Under the pieces are notes generated by a model. It was not told where the DNA came from. It was given only the letters and a program-made list of their open reading frames with translations, and made no database searches. Positions 18,342 through 27,639 of a DNA stretch of 41,984 nt are shown here, piece after piece. The number at the start of each line of letters is the position of its first letter. The first letter of the stretch is position 1. The DNA comes from Gemmatimonadota bacterium. GTDB taxonomy: Bacteria > Gemmatimonadota > Gemmatimonadetes > Gemmatimonadales > GWC2-71-9. Where the stretch lies: assembly GCA_016199245.1 (NCBI GenBank), contig JACQHC010000166.1, forward strand, positions 1 through 41,984, in the 5' to 3' direction. A program made the position numbers and the translations under genes.

Positions 18342-18392
18342 TCGTTCCGTCGTGCCGTTCCAACGTGATTCCAACGCGGCGGTGGCCGAACC

Positions 18393-19880
18393 ATGATCAC
18401 ACACATCGTTCTTCTCGCGGCCGGAAGCGCGAGGGCTTTGTTCGCCCCGCAGGACCGGGCGCCGTCACGACCATCCTTTTCACCCGTGCAAGTGGAGGTG
18501 TTCGCCACGCCGGGTGCCCAGCCCAACGCCTGGGCGGATTACGACAATGACGGCGACCTGGACCTCTTCGTTGGGTTTCGCGGGGCTCGGAACCGGCTCT
18601 ATCGCAACGACGGCGGACGCTTCACGGACGTCGCGGCATCCGTGGGGCTCGATGACCTCCCGGAGACGCGTGCGGCCGCCTGGGGTGATTTCGATCGCGA
18701 CGGCCAGCTGGACCTGTACGTCGGGTTCGCGGGCCGGGACAGCGTGGCGAACCGCCTGTACCGCAACGAAGGGAACGGCACTCGGTTCACCGACGTCGGA
18801 GCGCGCTACGGCGTCGCCGTGATCGGGGTTACGCGGCAACCCTCCTGGGTCGATTACGACAACGATGGCGATGTGGACCTGTTCGTGGCGTTCCGCGACC
18901 AACCCAACCGGCTGTTCCGCAACGACGGGACCAGGTTCACGGACGTGACCGCGCAGTCCGGCATCGGCGACCCGCGCCGCACGGTCGGCGTGGCATGGTT
19001 CGACATGGACACGGACGGTGACCTGGACGCGTTCGTGGCGAATCAGGACGGCGATGAAGACGGCGTGTTCCGGAACGACGGTGGGCGCTTCACGGACGTC
19101 GCCCGGGCGCTGGGCATGCACCAGCCGGGCCGCGCGAGCGACCACGGCAGCGTCGGGCCCGCCGTGACCGACTACGACAACGACGGCGATCTCGACATCT
19201 TCATCGCGACCTACGGGCCGGACGTGTTATGGCAGAACCAGGGCGCCGGCACGTTCCGGGAGGTGGCCCGGGGGACACCGTTGAGCGGCGACTATCACTC
19301 CACGACCGCCGCCTTCGGCGACTACGACAACGATGGATGGGAAGACGTGTTCGTCGCATCGTATCTCGCCGATCAGGCCGAGGCGCCGGACCACCTGTTC
19401 CGCAATGAGCGTGGCGTGTTCTCCGACCTCACTCCGAAAGCAATGCTGGAGAAAGGCGCGAGCCACGGTGTGACGTGGGCAGACTATGACGGGGACGGCG
19501 ATCTCGACCTGGCGCTCGCCAACAACCATGCCAGGGGAACGCACGTCCTGTATCGCAATGACCTTCCGCCCGCCGCTGCAAGTCGCTCGCTGTTCGTCCA
19601 GGTGCTGGACGCCGACGGGCGGTACACGCGCGCCGGCTCCGAAGTGCGGCTGTTCGACGCAGTGTCCGGGCGCCTGCTCGGCGCCCGGCTGGTGGACAGC
19701 GGCGGCGGCTACTGCTCGCACGGAACAGCGCCTGTGCATTTCGGGTTGCAGTCCGGGGTCGAGCGGGTTCACGTCCGCGCGACGGTGATGACGCCAGCCG
19801 GCCGGCGGGACATCGAGATGCGGGACGTGGCGCCGGATCGGCTGCTGCGGCGCACGCTCGACGTGCGGGCCCCGCGCTAA
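18393..19880 (+). CDS. FG-GAP/VCBS repeat protein with C-terminal ASPIC/UnbV domain (CRTAC1-like)
   Basis: Repeated DYDNDGDLDLFV Ca-binding motifs and LFRNDGGRFTDV; C-terminal RAGSEVRLFDAVSGRLLGARLVDSGGGYCSHGTAPVHFGL. Confidence 0.92.
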   Translation: MITHIVLLAAGSARALFAPQDRAPSRPSFSPVQVEVFATPGAQPNAWADYDNDGDLDLFVGFRGARNRLYRNDGGRFTDVAASVGLDDLPETRAAAWGDFDRDGQLDLYVGFAGRDSVANRLYRNEGNGTRFTDVGARYGVAVIGVTRQPSWVDYDNDGDVDLFVAFRDQPNRLFRNDGTRFTDVTAQSGIGDPRRTVGVAWFDMDTDGDLDAFVANQDGDEDGVFRNDGGRFTDVARALGMHQPGRASDHGSVGPAVTDYDNDGDLDIFIATYGPDVLWQNQGAGTFREVARGTPLSGDYHSTTAAFGDYDNDGWEDVFVASYLADQAEAPDHLFRNERGVFSDLTPKAMLEKGASHGVTWADYDGDGDLDLALANNHARGTHVLYRNDLPPAAASRSLFVQVLDADGRYTRAGSEVRLFDAVSGRLLGARLVDSGGGYCSHGTAPVHFGLQSGVERVHVRATVMTPAGRRDIEMRDVAPDRLLRRTLDVRAPR

Positions 19881-19885
19881 GCGCC

Positions 19886-20971
19886 CTACATCCAGACCGA
19901 GAGTGGGACCGTGCGGCGCAGCGCGGCGGGGCGTCGGCGGAACCAGGAAAGCAGCAGCAGCATCTCGTCGAGGTCGGAAGGCTTTGTGGTCTCCTCGGCG
20001 GCGGATCCCGCATGCGCGGCCACGAGAGCGCGGAAGGCCACCTGCTCGATCGGCGTCCGCGGCGCCGGTGCGGATGCGCGGACCGTGGCGCGTCGGATGA
20101 CGTAGGCCCGATCATCCCCGAACGTGCCGGGATCCGTGTACACGAACGTGAGGGACTCGACGGCGCTCCGGGCGCGCGCGACCGCCGCCAGTAGCCACTC
20201 CAGCGCCTCGAACCGCTCGCGCCACCACGTTGCCCGCTCGAAGTCCTCGCCGTCGCTCGCCGCCGCCATCCCGGCCACGACGCCGTCCAGCGGCGCGAGA
20301 CTCCGCCCCTCGAGAAACGCCACTGCCGCCTCCACCCGCCGCCGGTATTCGGCTTCCGCCACGAGCCCAGCGCAGGGACCGGTGCACGTGCCGAAATCAT
20401 AGCGCATACAGGCGGCCCGACGCGTGCCGAACAGGTCGCCCTGATCCGGGTACACAACCGGCATCCGCAGGGCGCAGTCCCGCAATCCCAACAGATCGTT
20501 CAGCACGCGCACCGACTCGACGAGCCGGGAGGGCACCACGAACGGCCCGTAGTAGCGCATTCCGTCCTCCGCGGCCGATCGGGACACGAACACTTTGGGT
20601 GCGGCGCCGCCGGACACCTTCACGAATGCCACGTTGGAGCGCCGGTTCATCCGGACGTTGAACACGGGCCGATGGAACTTGATGTGACGCAACTCGGCAA
20701 GGCAGGCGGCGAACTCGGACGGCTGGTAGTCCCACGCGATGTCGGCGGCCGTGCGAAGAATGCGGCCCGCCTTCTCGTCCAGGTCCAGCTTGCCGAAGTA
20801 CGACAGCAGGCGCACGCGGAGCCGCTTCGCCTTCCCCACGTACACGACCCGCCCGGCTGGGTCCATCATGCGGTACACGGCGGGCCGGTTTTCGGCCAGC
20901 GCGCTCACGCGGCGTCGCAGCGTATCGAGATCGCCGAGCGGAAGGGCGAGGGCGGTCAGGCGGTTCTCCAA
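19886..20971 (-). CDS. UvrC/Cho-like GIY-YIG nuclease-domain protein lacking the UvrC C-terminal nuclease half
   Basis: PAVYRMMDPAGRVVYVGKAKRLRVRLLSYFG; AELRHIKFHRPVFNVRMN; CMRYDFGTCTGPCAGL; TTG start at 20971 overlapping upstream gene. Confidence 0.78.
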   Translation of the reverse strand: MENRLTALALPLGDLDTLRRRVSALAENRPAVYRMMDPAGRVVYVGKAKRLRVRLLSYFGKLDLDEKAGRILRTAADIAWDYQPSEFAACLAELRHIKFHRPVFNVRMNRRSNVAFVKVSGGAAPKVFVSRSAAEDGMRYYGPFVVPSRLVESVRVLNDLLGLRDCALRMPVVYPDQGDLFGTRRAACMRYDFGTCTGPCAGLVAEAEYRRRVEAAVAFLEGRSLAPLDGVVAGMAAASDGEDFERATWWRERFEALEWLLAAVARARSAVESLTFVYTDPGTFGDDRAYVIRRATVRASAPAPRTPIEQVAFRALVAAHAGSAAEETTKPSDLDEMLLLLSWFRRRPAALRRTVPLSVWM

Positions 20972-21969
20972 CGGCCGCGCGCGTAGTCGTGCAACGCGAG
21001 GAATTTCTCGTAGGTGACGAGCCCCTTGCGCTTGCGCCCCAGCTCGGCGAACAACTCCCGCATGCGGCCGCGGCGCGTGACGTAGAAGCGGAACGTCTCG
21101 GCGAAATCTTCCTGTGGGTGCGTGGCGGCATACGCCGAAACGTGATCCACCAGCGTGGTCGCCACGCGGCGGCGCTGGAAGTCCACCCACGTCGTGTCCA
21201 CGCCCCGATACGCCTTGTCCACCTCGCCGAACACCCGGCGGAACCGCTCCGTTCTGGTCCAGCGCCAGTTGTGATACAGGTAGCTGTGGCCCAGCTCGTG
21301 CGCGAGCAGCCCGACCAGCATGGGCCACGGAATCTCATCCCGCTTCCGCTTGCCAATCACGTATTGCTGGTCGATCTCGACGATCTTGGGGAACCGCGGG
21401 TCCACGCCGGAGACGCCAGGACGGAGCAACACGCGGTAGCCCCACGGCCGGATACGTGATACGAGCAACAGCCGGCGCACGCGGGTCAATGCTTCGGGGA
21501 TGAGGTCCTGACCCGCGGCGTCGCCGCCGCACCATGGGCAGACGTTCATCCAGTCGTCCACGCCGCGACCGCAATGGGGGCAGTCCCCGTCGAACTCGTT
21601 GTCCTCGCTCCAGCTCTGCTCGCGGCCGCACCAGGGACACTGTGGCATGGGGTACTCGACGCCGCCGCCGCAGCCCCAGTCGCACCGCGCGTGGAACGTG
21701 AACCCTTTTGGGGCCTTGAGCGGCGACTCGGCGGAGGAGCCTTTCTCGTAGATCCGCGCGCCGCACCAGGGACAGTAGGAAAAACGGTCGGACACGATCC
21801 AACCGCACTTGTAGCATTCCGCCCCGGTTTCCCTTGCGGTGTCCGGCCACACCTGCTTCCGCGCGCAATTCGGGCAGAAACGCCAGTAGCGCCCGAGCTC
21901 GTAGCCGCACGCGCAGCGGAGCTCCGGCTTGGGCGTCGCCGGCCGGCGCCGTCTAGCCTTCGCGTTCAT
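20956..21969 (-). CDS. Multi-zinc-ribbon zincin-type metallopeptidase (Peptidase_Mx/SprT-like)
   Basis: Four paired CxxC ribbons (CACG..CPNC, CYKC..CPWC, CDWGC..CPWC, CPHC..CPWC) followed by HELGHSYLYHNW and HPQEDFAETFRFYV. Confidence 0.75.
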   Translation of the reverse strand: MNAKARRRRPATPKPELRCACGYELGRYWRFCPNCARKQVWPDTARETGAECYKCGWIVSDRFSYCPWCGARIYEKGSSAESPLKAPKGFTFHARCDWGCGGGVEYPMPQCPWCGREQSWSEDNEFDGDCPHCGRGVDDWMNVCPWCGGDAAGQDLIPEALTRVRRLLLVSRIRPWGYRVLLRPGVSGVDPRFPKIVEIDQQYVIGKRKRDEIPWPMLVGLLAHELGHSYLYHNWRWTRTERFRRVFGEVDKAYRGVDTTWVDFQRRRVATTLVDHVSAYAATHPQEDFAETFRFYVTRRGRMRELFAELGRKRKGLVTYEKFLALHDYARGRWRTA

Positions 21970-21987
21970 CCAGCCGGTTGGCTCGTT

Positions 21988-22821
21988 TCACGCTCGCCCT
22001 TGGCAGCGAAAGCAGAACGTCGTGGCCCGGCCGTCGATGGCGTGTGTGGTGACGAGTCCGGTACCGCACCGCGGACAGGGCCGGCCGCCGCGACCGTACA
22101 CCCGCAGTGCGTGCTGGTGTGCGCCCCGCTCCCCGGTGCCCGTACGGTAATCGCGCAACGTGGTACCTCGGTTGACTAGCGCGTTCTTGAGCACGTCCAG
22201 GATGGCCCGACGCAGCCGGCGCACGGCCGCCGGGCTGAGCTCGCTGGCTGGCACCGACGGGTCCACTCGCGCCCGGAACAGCGCCTCGTTCGCGTAGATG
22301 TTCCCGACACCGGCCAGGCGGCGCTGGTTCATCAGCACCTTCTTGACCGCCTGGCGGGTACCGCGCAGGCAGTCAGCGAACCGGGCCAGGTCGAAGTCCG
22401 CGGCGAGCGGTTCCGGTCCGATGCGCGCAGTATAGGATTGCCAGCCCGCTTCGTCCAACAGCCACACCGTGCCCAATCGCCGAACGTCCCGGTAGAGAAA
22501 CACGCGGCCATTTCCCAGCGCGGCTTCGAGCACCGTGTAGCGTCGAGCACCAGGCGGAGGACGCTGCGGGTAAACGACCAGAGACCCGGTCATGCGTGGC
22601 TGGATCACCACGCGGTGGCCGCTGGCCAGGCGGAACACAACGTGTTTCGCCCGTCGCATGACATCCACCACCCGGTTGCCCCGCAGCGTGGCAAGCAGTC
22701 GCCTGGCGGTCACCCGGCGCAATACGTCGGTAGCATGGAGTCGAGGACGGCGCAGCGTGCGGCCTACGAGCGCCGGCCGGAGCTCGCGGACGATCGTCTC
22801 GACCTCAGGAAGCTCCGGCAC
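21988..22821 (-). CDS. mutM: Formamidopyrimidine-DNA glycosylase
   Basis: GTG start, PELPEVETIVRELRP N-terminus, GVGNIYANEALFRARVDP, C-terminal zinc finger CPRCGTGLVTTHAIDGRATTFCFRCQ. Confidence 0.95.
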   Translation of the reverse strand: MPELPEVETIVRELRPALVGRTLRRPRLHATDVLRRVTARRLLATLRGNRVVDVMRRAKHVVFRLASGHRVVIQPRMTGSLVVYPQRPPPGARRYTVLEAALGNGRVFLYRDVRRLGTVWLLDEAGWQSYTARIGPEPLAADFDLARFADCLRGTRQAVKKVLMNQRRLAGVGNIYANEALFRARVDPSVPASELSPAAVRRLRRAILDVLKNALVNRGTTLRDYRTGTGERGAHQHALRVYGRGGRPCPRCGTGLVTTHAIDGRATTFCFRCQGRA

Positions 22822-24079
22822 GTGCCGCTTCGCGCCAGCCGATGTCCCGGCGGAACACCCGGCCGCTGAAGGTGACGGCTTCGGCGAGCCGACGACTGCG
22901 CTCGGCCGCCGTGGGCACGTCTGGTCCCAGGCCCGTCGCGCAGAGGATGCGGCCGCCGGCAACCCGCAGTGTGCCGTCGGGATCGCGCGCGGTGCCGGCA
23001 TGGAACAGCAACGTCTCCGCCGGCAGGTCGGCCGGCAGGGTGATCGCGGCCCCCTTCTCCGGGGCGTCCGGGTACCCGCGCGCGGCAACGACCGTCGTGA
23101 CAGCCGCTCGAACGGCCGGCAGCCGCTCGGGTGGCCGCCATGTCTCGCGGGTCGCGATGCGCCAGCAGTGCGTGGCGAGATCATCGTCCAGCGCCGGGAG
23201 CACGGCCTGGGTTTCCGGGTCACCGAAGCGGCAGTTGAACTCGAGCACGTACGGATCACCGGACGGTGTCACCATGAGGCCCGCGTACAGCAGGCCGCGG
23301 TACGGGCATCCGGCACCGGCGAGCGCACCGAGGACCGGCCCGATCACTCGCTGCTCAACTCGCTCGAGCAGATCATCCGTGACGATCGACACCGGCGTGT
23401 AGGCGCCCATGCCTCCCGTGTTGGGTCCGGTGTCCCCGTCGCCCAGTCGCTTGTGGTCCTGGGATGCGGGAAGGAGCATCCAGCGCTCGCCGTCAGTCAT
23501 CACGAAGACCGACAGTTCCTCGCCTTCCAGGAATTCCTCCACCAGCACTTCGCGCCCGGCCGCGCCGAACCTGCCGCCGAGCATATCGGCGGCGACCTCT
23601 GCGGCTTCGACGCGCGTCGCGCAGACGACGGCTCCCTTTCCGGCGGCCAGTCCCGACGCCTTCACCACGAGCGGTTCGGCGTGCCCCTGGATGTACCGCT
23701 TCGCGTCTGCGGTGTCGGTGAACGTTCTCGTCAGGGCGGTCGGGACTCCGGCCTGGGCCATGAGCCGCTTGGCGAAAGCTTTCGAGGCCTCGATCCTGGC
23801 CGCGGCGGCCGTGGGACCGAACGCGGCGACCCCGGCAGCGGCCATCCGATCCACCAGTCCCGCCGCGAGCGGCGCCTCGGGGCCGACCACGACCATATCG
23901 AGTCGGCGTGCGCGAACTGCTTCGATCAGCTTATCGGGGTCATCCGCTGCGACAGGCAGGTTGGTTGCGACGGCGGCCGTGCCCGGGTTCCCTGGGGCAC
24001 AAAAAACCACGGCGGCACGGGACAGCGCCCAACACAGGGCGTGCTCCCGGCCGCCGCCGCCGATGACGAGGATCCTCAC
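22805..24079 (-). CDS. purD: Phosphoribosylamine--glycine ligase
   Basis: MRILVIGGGGREHALCWAL, GPEAPLAAGLVD, VKASGLAAGKGAVVC, QDHKRLGDGDTGPNTGGMGAY. Confidence 0.96.
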   Translation of the reverse strand: MRILVIGGGGREHALCWALSRAAVVFCAPGNPGTAAVATNLPVAADDPDKLIEAVRARRLDMVVVGPEAPLAAGLVDRMAAAGVAAFGPTAAAARIEASKAFAKRLMAQAGVPTALTRTFTDTADAKRYIQGHAEPLVVKASGLAAGKGAVVCATRVEAAEVAADMLGGRFGAAGREVLVEEFLEGEELSVFVMTDGERWMLLPASQDHKRLGDGDTGPNTGGMGAYTPVSIVTDDLLERVEQRVIGPVLGALAGAGCPYRGLLYAGLMVTPSGDPYVLEFNCRFGDPETQAVLPALDDDLATHCWRIATRETWRPPERLPAVRAAVTTVVAARGYPDAPEKGAAITLPADLPAETLLFHAGTARDPDGTLRVAGGRILCATGLGPDVPTAAERSRRLAEAVTFSGRVFRRDIGWREAARAGAS

Positions 24080-25080
24080 CGCCGAGTGGCGTCCTTGAAG
24101 GCGTCCGTGAAGGCTCGGGCCGCTCGCTTGGCCGCATCCGCGACGTCGCCGACCGTCTTCTTGGCCTCCGAAGCGTAGTACGAGGCGGCCGCGCCAACCT
24201 CGTCCGCCAGGCTCTTGTCTTCCGGCGAGCCGCGGCGCACGTACTCTCCGCTGAGGATCCGCTCGTAGACTCCCGCGTCGATCCAGCGCTTCAGCTCGGC
24301 GGCCCGGAGCGTGTTAAAGGGATGCGTGGCGCCCAGCGTGTTCAGGATCTTGTAGATCGTATCGAGTGCCCCGCCCTTCTCCTCGTACTCGGCCGCCTGC
24401 CGCATGAACGCGCCAAGATCCATGTCCGGCCCGGTGCCGCCCCCTGCCAGCTTCAGGAACACGCGCATGGACGCCGTGGCGTCCTGGCTGGCGAGCAGGC
24501 CCGCGCGGTCGGCGGACAGTTCGCTTTTCCGGTACCACTCCAGCAGGGCGAGCTTGATCGGCAGGAGTGCGATCCCGGCCAGGAACGGCAGATTCTGGAA
24601 CCCCAGCTCCAGGAGCAGGATGAGTACTGTGCGATACAGCGCATGACCGCTGATCACGTGTCCCAGCTCGTGGCCGATCAAGACCCGCATTTCGTCGGTC
24701 TCGAGCAGGCTCACCGCGCCGGAGTTGAGCACGATGAAGGGGCGCTCCACCCCAACGGCTCCGGCGTTCACCATCGGCGTTTGCGTGACGTACAGCTCCG
24801 GAGGGTCCGGCCAATCCATGGTGGCCGCAGCCTCGATCATCAACGTGTGCAGCGTGGGAAACTGGGTGGGTCCCACGCGGACCGCGTTTGCCTGGAACAA
24901 GAGGCGGATGCCCCTCTCACCGAACGTGCCGACGATCTTGCGCACCGCTTCGTCGAAGCCCGGAATGGCACGCAGCGTTTGCAGCGCGGCGCGGTCCGAC
25001 TGATGCTCCCAACTGATGGGGGCAATGGCAGGCAGGACCTTTCGGGGGCGAGTGGCGGGAAGGCTCGTGGGGTCGGTCAT
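24076..25080 (-). CDS. M48 family metallopeptidase
   Basis: LIGHELGHVISGHALY; SELSADRAGLLASQD. Confidence 0.9.
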   Translation of the reverse strand: MTDPTSLPATRPRKVLPAIAPISWEHQSDRAALQTLRAIPGFDEAVRKIVGTFGERGIRLLFQANAVRVGPTQFPTLHTLMIEAAATMDWPDPPELYVTQTPMVNAGAVGVERPFIVLNSGAVSLLETDEMRVLIGHELGHVISGHALYRTVLILLLELGFQNLPFLAGIALLPIKLALLEWYRKSELSADRAGLLASQDATASMRVFLKLAGGGTGPDMDLGAFMRQAAEYEEKGGALDTIYKILNTLGATHPFNTLRAAELKRWIDAGVYERILSGEYVRRGSPEDKSLADEVGAAASYYASEAKKTVGDVADAAKRAARAFTDAFKDATRR

Positions 25081-25148
25081 GGCGTTCTCCGGCTTTGGGA
25101 ATGGGCGCGCTCACACCTACGGCGCGCCGCCGGCGCGGTTTCAGGCGG

Positions 25149-26327
25149 CTACCGCGCGGCCGCCTTCTTCAGCGCTTGATCCAGGTCCGCCTGCAGGTCC
25201 TCCACGTCCTCGATCCCCACGGACAGCCGCACCAGGCCGTCCGTGAGACCCATGGCCTCGCGCATCGCCTTCGGAACGCTCGCGTGCGTCATGGACGCGG
25301 GATGTCCAATGAGGCTTTCGACGCCGCCCAACGACTCCGCCAGCGCGAAGATGCGCGTGCTCTCGGCGACGACGCGCGCCCGCTCCGGCGAGCCTACGTC
25401 CAGCGAGATCATGCCGCCGAAGCCGCTCATCTGCCGGCACGCCAACTCGTACTGCGGGTGGTCCGGCAAGCCGGGGTAGTACACCCGCTCCACGGCCGGG
25501 TGGTGGCGCAGCCACTCGGCGAGGCAGCGGCCGGACGCGTCGTGTTGGCGCATGCGCACGGCCAACGTCTTGGTCCCCCGGAGCGCGAGCCAGCAGTCGA
25601 ACGGACCCGGCACGGCGCCCGCCGCGTTCTGGAGGAAGGCCAGGCGCTCGGCCAGGTCGTCCCGCGTGGTGACGACCACGCCGCCCACCATGTCGCTGTG
25701 GCCGTTCAGGTACTTCGTGGTGGAATGCAGCGAGATGTTCGCCCCGAGCTCGAGCGGACGCTGAAACACCGGCGTGGCGAACGTGTTGTCCACCACGAAC
25801 AGCAGCTCGTGTTGGGCCGCGATCCGGCCGACGGCCGCGAGATCGGTGAGCCGCATCATCGGATTCGACGGCGTCTCCACGAAGATCATGCGCGTCGCCG
25901 AGATGACGGCGGCCGCGACCGCCGCGGGGTCGCGCGTGTCCACGAACGTGAACGACAAGCCCAGCCGTTCGAAGACGTGCGTCATCAGGCGGTGCGTCCC
26001 GCCGTACACGTTCTCACCGCAGATCACGTGGTCGCCGGCTGACAGGAGCTTCAGCACCGTGTCGGTGGCCGCGAGTCCGGAGGCAAAGGCGAAGCCGTGG
26101 GGGCCGCCTTCGAGCGCCGCGACGTTGCGTTCGAGCGCGTCGCGAGTGGGGTTGCGCGTGCGCGCGTACTCGAACCCCTTGTGCCGCCCCAGACCGGGTT
26201 GGACGTAGGTCGAAGTCTGGAAGATCGGCGTCATGATGGCGCCGGTGGTTTCTTCCGGGGCCTGCCCGGCGTGCACTGCTTTGGTCGAAAGCCGGAGCCG
26301 GAGGTCGTCGTCGGAGGCGCGGGTCAT
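25149..26327 (-). CDS. Trans-sulfuration enzyme family PLP protein (cystathionine gamma-synthase/beta-lyase-like)
   Basis: TKAVHAGQAPEETTGAIMTPIFQTSTY; SLHSTTKYLNGHSDMVGG PLP-lysine motif; SLGGVESLIGHPASMTHA. Confidence 0.93.
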   Translation of the reverse strand: MTRASDDDLRLRLSTKAVHAGQAPEETTGAIMTPIFQTSTYVQPGLGRHKGFEYARTRNPTRDALERNVAALEGGPHGFAFASGLAATDTVLKLLSAGDHVICGENVYGGTHRLMTHVFERLGLSFTFVDTRDPAAVAAAVISATRMIFVETPSNPMMRLTDLAAVGRIAAQHELLFVVDNTFATPVFQRPLELGANISLHSTTKYLNGHSDMVGGVVVTTRDDLAERLAFLQNAAGAVPGPFDCWLALRGTKTLAVRMRQHDASGRCLAEWLRHHPAVERVYYPGLPDHPQYELACRQMSGFGGMISLDVGSPERARVVAESTRIFALAESLGGVESLIGHPASMTHASVPKAMREAMGLTDGLVRLSVGIEDVEDLQADLDQALKKAAAR

Positions 26328-26491
26328 TCGCGGGGTCGCTGGGTGTGGCGGAACCTACACGGAGAGTTCAGGCGGCGGCAAGCGAAGGCACGCGCGTGTC
26401 GCGGTGACACGAGCGGTCACTCGCCGCGGCGCTGTACGACGTCGCGCGCCGGTACTGGCTCGCGGTGCGGTCGCGAGATACGTTAGGGGCA

Positions 26492-27589
26492 ATGACCGCA
26501 TCCGGTGACCACCGCTGCCTCGTGGTGGACGATGAGCCCGCGCTCCGGGCGGTTCTGGCCCGGACGCTCGCGGGTGCCGGATACCCATGCGAACAAGCGT
26601 CGTCAGGGACCGATGCGCTGGCCGCGCTGGAGCGGACCAGCTTCGCCCTGGTCCTGTCCGACATCCGGATGCCCGGCATGGATGGCGTGGCGCTGTTGCG
26701 GGCCGTGCAGGACCGGTGGCCCGATACCGCGGTCATCATGCTGACTGCGGTCGCCGAGGTGGACACCGCCGTCGCCTGCCTCCAGGTCGGGGCGTACGAC
26801 TACATCCCCAAGCCGTTCCAGGTTGACGAAGTCCGTGCCCGTGTGGCCAAGGCGCTGGACAAGCGCCGGCTCGTGCTGGACAACCGGCGGTATCAACTGC
26901 ACCTGGCCGAAATGGTCCGCCAGCAGGCCGTGCGGATCGAGGAGCTGTTCCTGGAGGGCGTGCAGACGCTGGTGCACGCCCTGGAAGCGAAAGACCCGTA
27001 TACCCAGGGGCACTCGGCACGGGTCGCGGCGTACGCGGGAGCCGTGGGACGCGAGCTGGGGCTGGAAGAGGCAGACGTGCAGGTACTCGAGTTGGGCGCG
27101 GAGCTGCACGACATCGGGAAGATCGGCGTCAGGGAGGCGGTACTCCGCAAGGACGGCCGGCTGACGCGAGAAGAGTACGAGCACATCATGTCCCACACCG
27201 TCATTGGCGCGCGCATCCTGGAACCGCTGCTCAAGCACGACCCGCAGGCGATCGCGATCGTGCGCTCCCACCACGAGCGCCTGGACGGCACCGGCCTGCC
27301 GGACGGGCTGCGTGGCGAGCAGATTCCGTTTCTTGCGCGCATCGTGACCGTCACCGATTCGTTCGACGCCATGACGTCGGAGCGCCCGTACCGGCCGGCG
27401 CGGCCGGTGGCGCACGCGCTGGCCGAGCTAGAGAACAGAAGCGGGGACCAGTTCGATCCGTCCGTGGTCGTCGCGTTCAAGCAGGCGAGCGCGCTCCTGG
27501 GAGCGCTGCCGCTGCCCACTCCGAAGATCGTTCAACGACGGGTGCCGAGCAGGCTCGCCGTCGGGTCGATTGCGAGCGCCGAACGGTAG
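26492..27589 (+). CDS. Response regulator with HD-GYP-type output domain
   Basis: Receiver VVDDEP..SDIRMPGMDG..IPKPF; HD motif ELHDIGKIGV; RSHHERLDGTGLPDGLRG. Confidence 0.92.
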   Translation: MTASGDHRCLVVDDEPALRAVLARTLAGAGYPCEQASSGTDALAALERTSFALVLSDIRMPGMDGVALLRAVQDRWPDTAVIMLTAVAEVDTAVACLQVGAYDYIPKPFQVDEVRARVAKALDKRRLVLDNRRYQLHLAEMVRQQAVRIEELFLEGVQTLVHALEAKDPYTQGHSARVAAYAGAVGRELGLEEADVQVLELGAELHDIGKIGVREAVLRKDGRLTREEYEHIMSHTVIGARILEPLLKHDPQAIAIVRSHHERLDGTGLPDGLRGEQIPFLARIVTVTDSFDAMTSERPYRPARPVAHALAELENRSGDQFDPSVVVAFKQASALLGALPLPTPKIVQRRVPSRLAVGSIASAER

Positions 27590-27639
27590 CCGATGTCCGG
27601 TGTCTGCATGATCGCTCGGCAGACACTAGCTTGTAGCCC

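Noticed and set aside
19886-21328. Taking the full 480-aa ORF as the UvrC-like protein
   Set aside because: N-terminal ~120 residues overlap the zincin gene in another frame; TTG at 20971 is the better start.
22592-24178. 528-aa plus-strand ORF antisense to fpg/purD
   Set aside because: Shadow ORF; minus strand carries conserved MutM and PurD motifs.
26440-26492. CTCGCG/CGCGAG palindrome upstream of the HD-GYP regulator as an operator
   Set aside because: Short CG-rich palindrome expected by chance in this composition; no second copy found.
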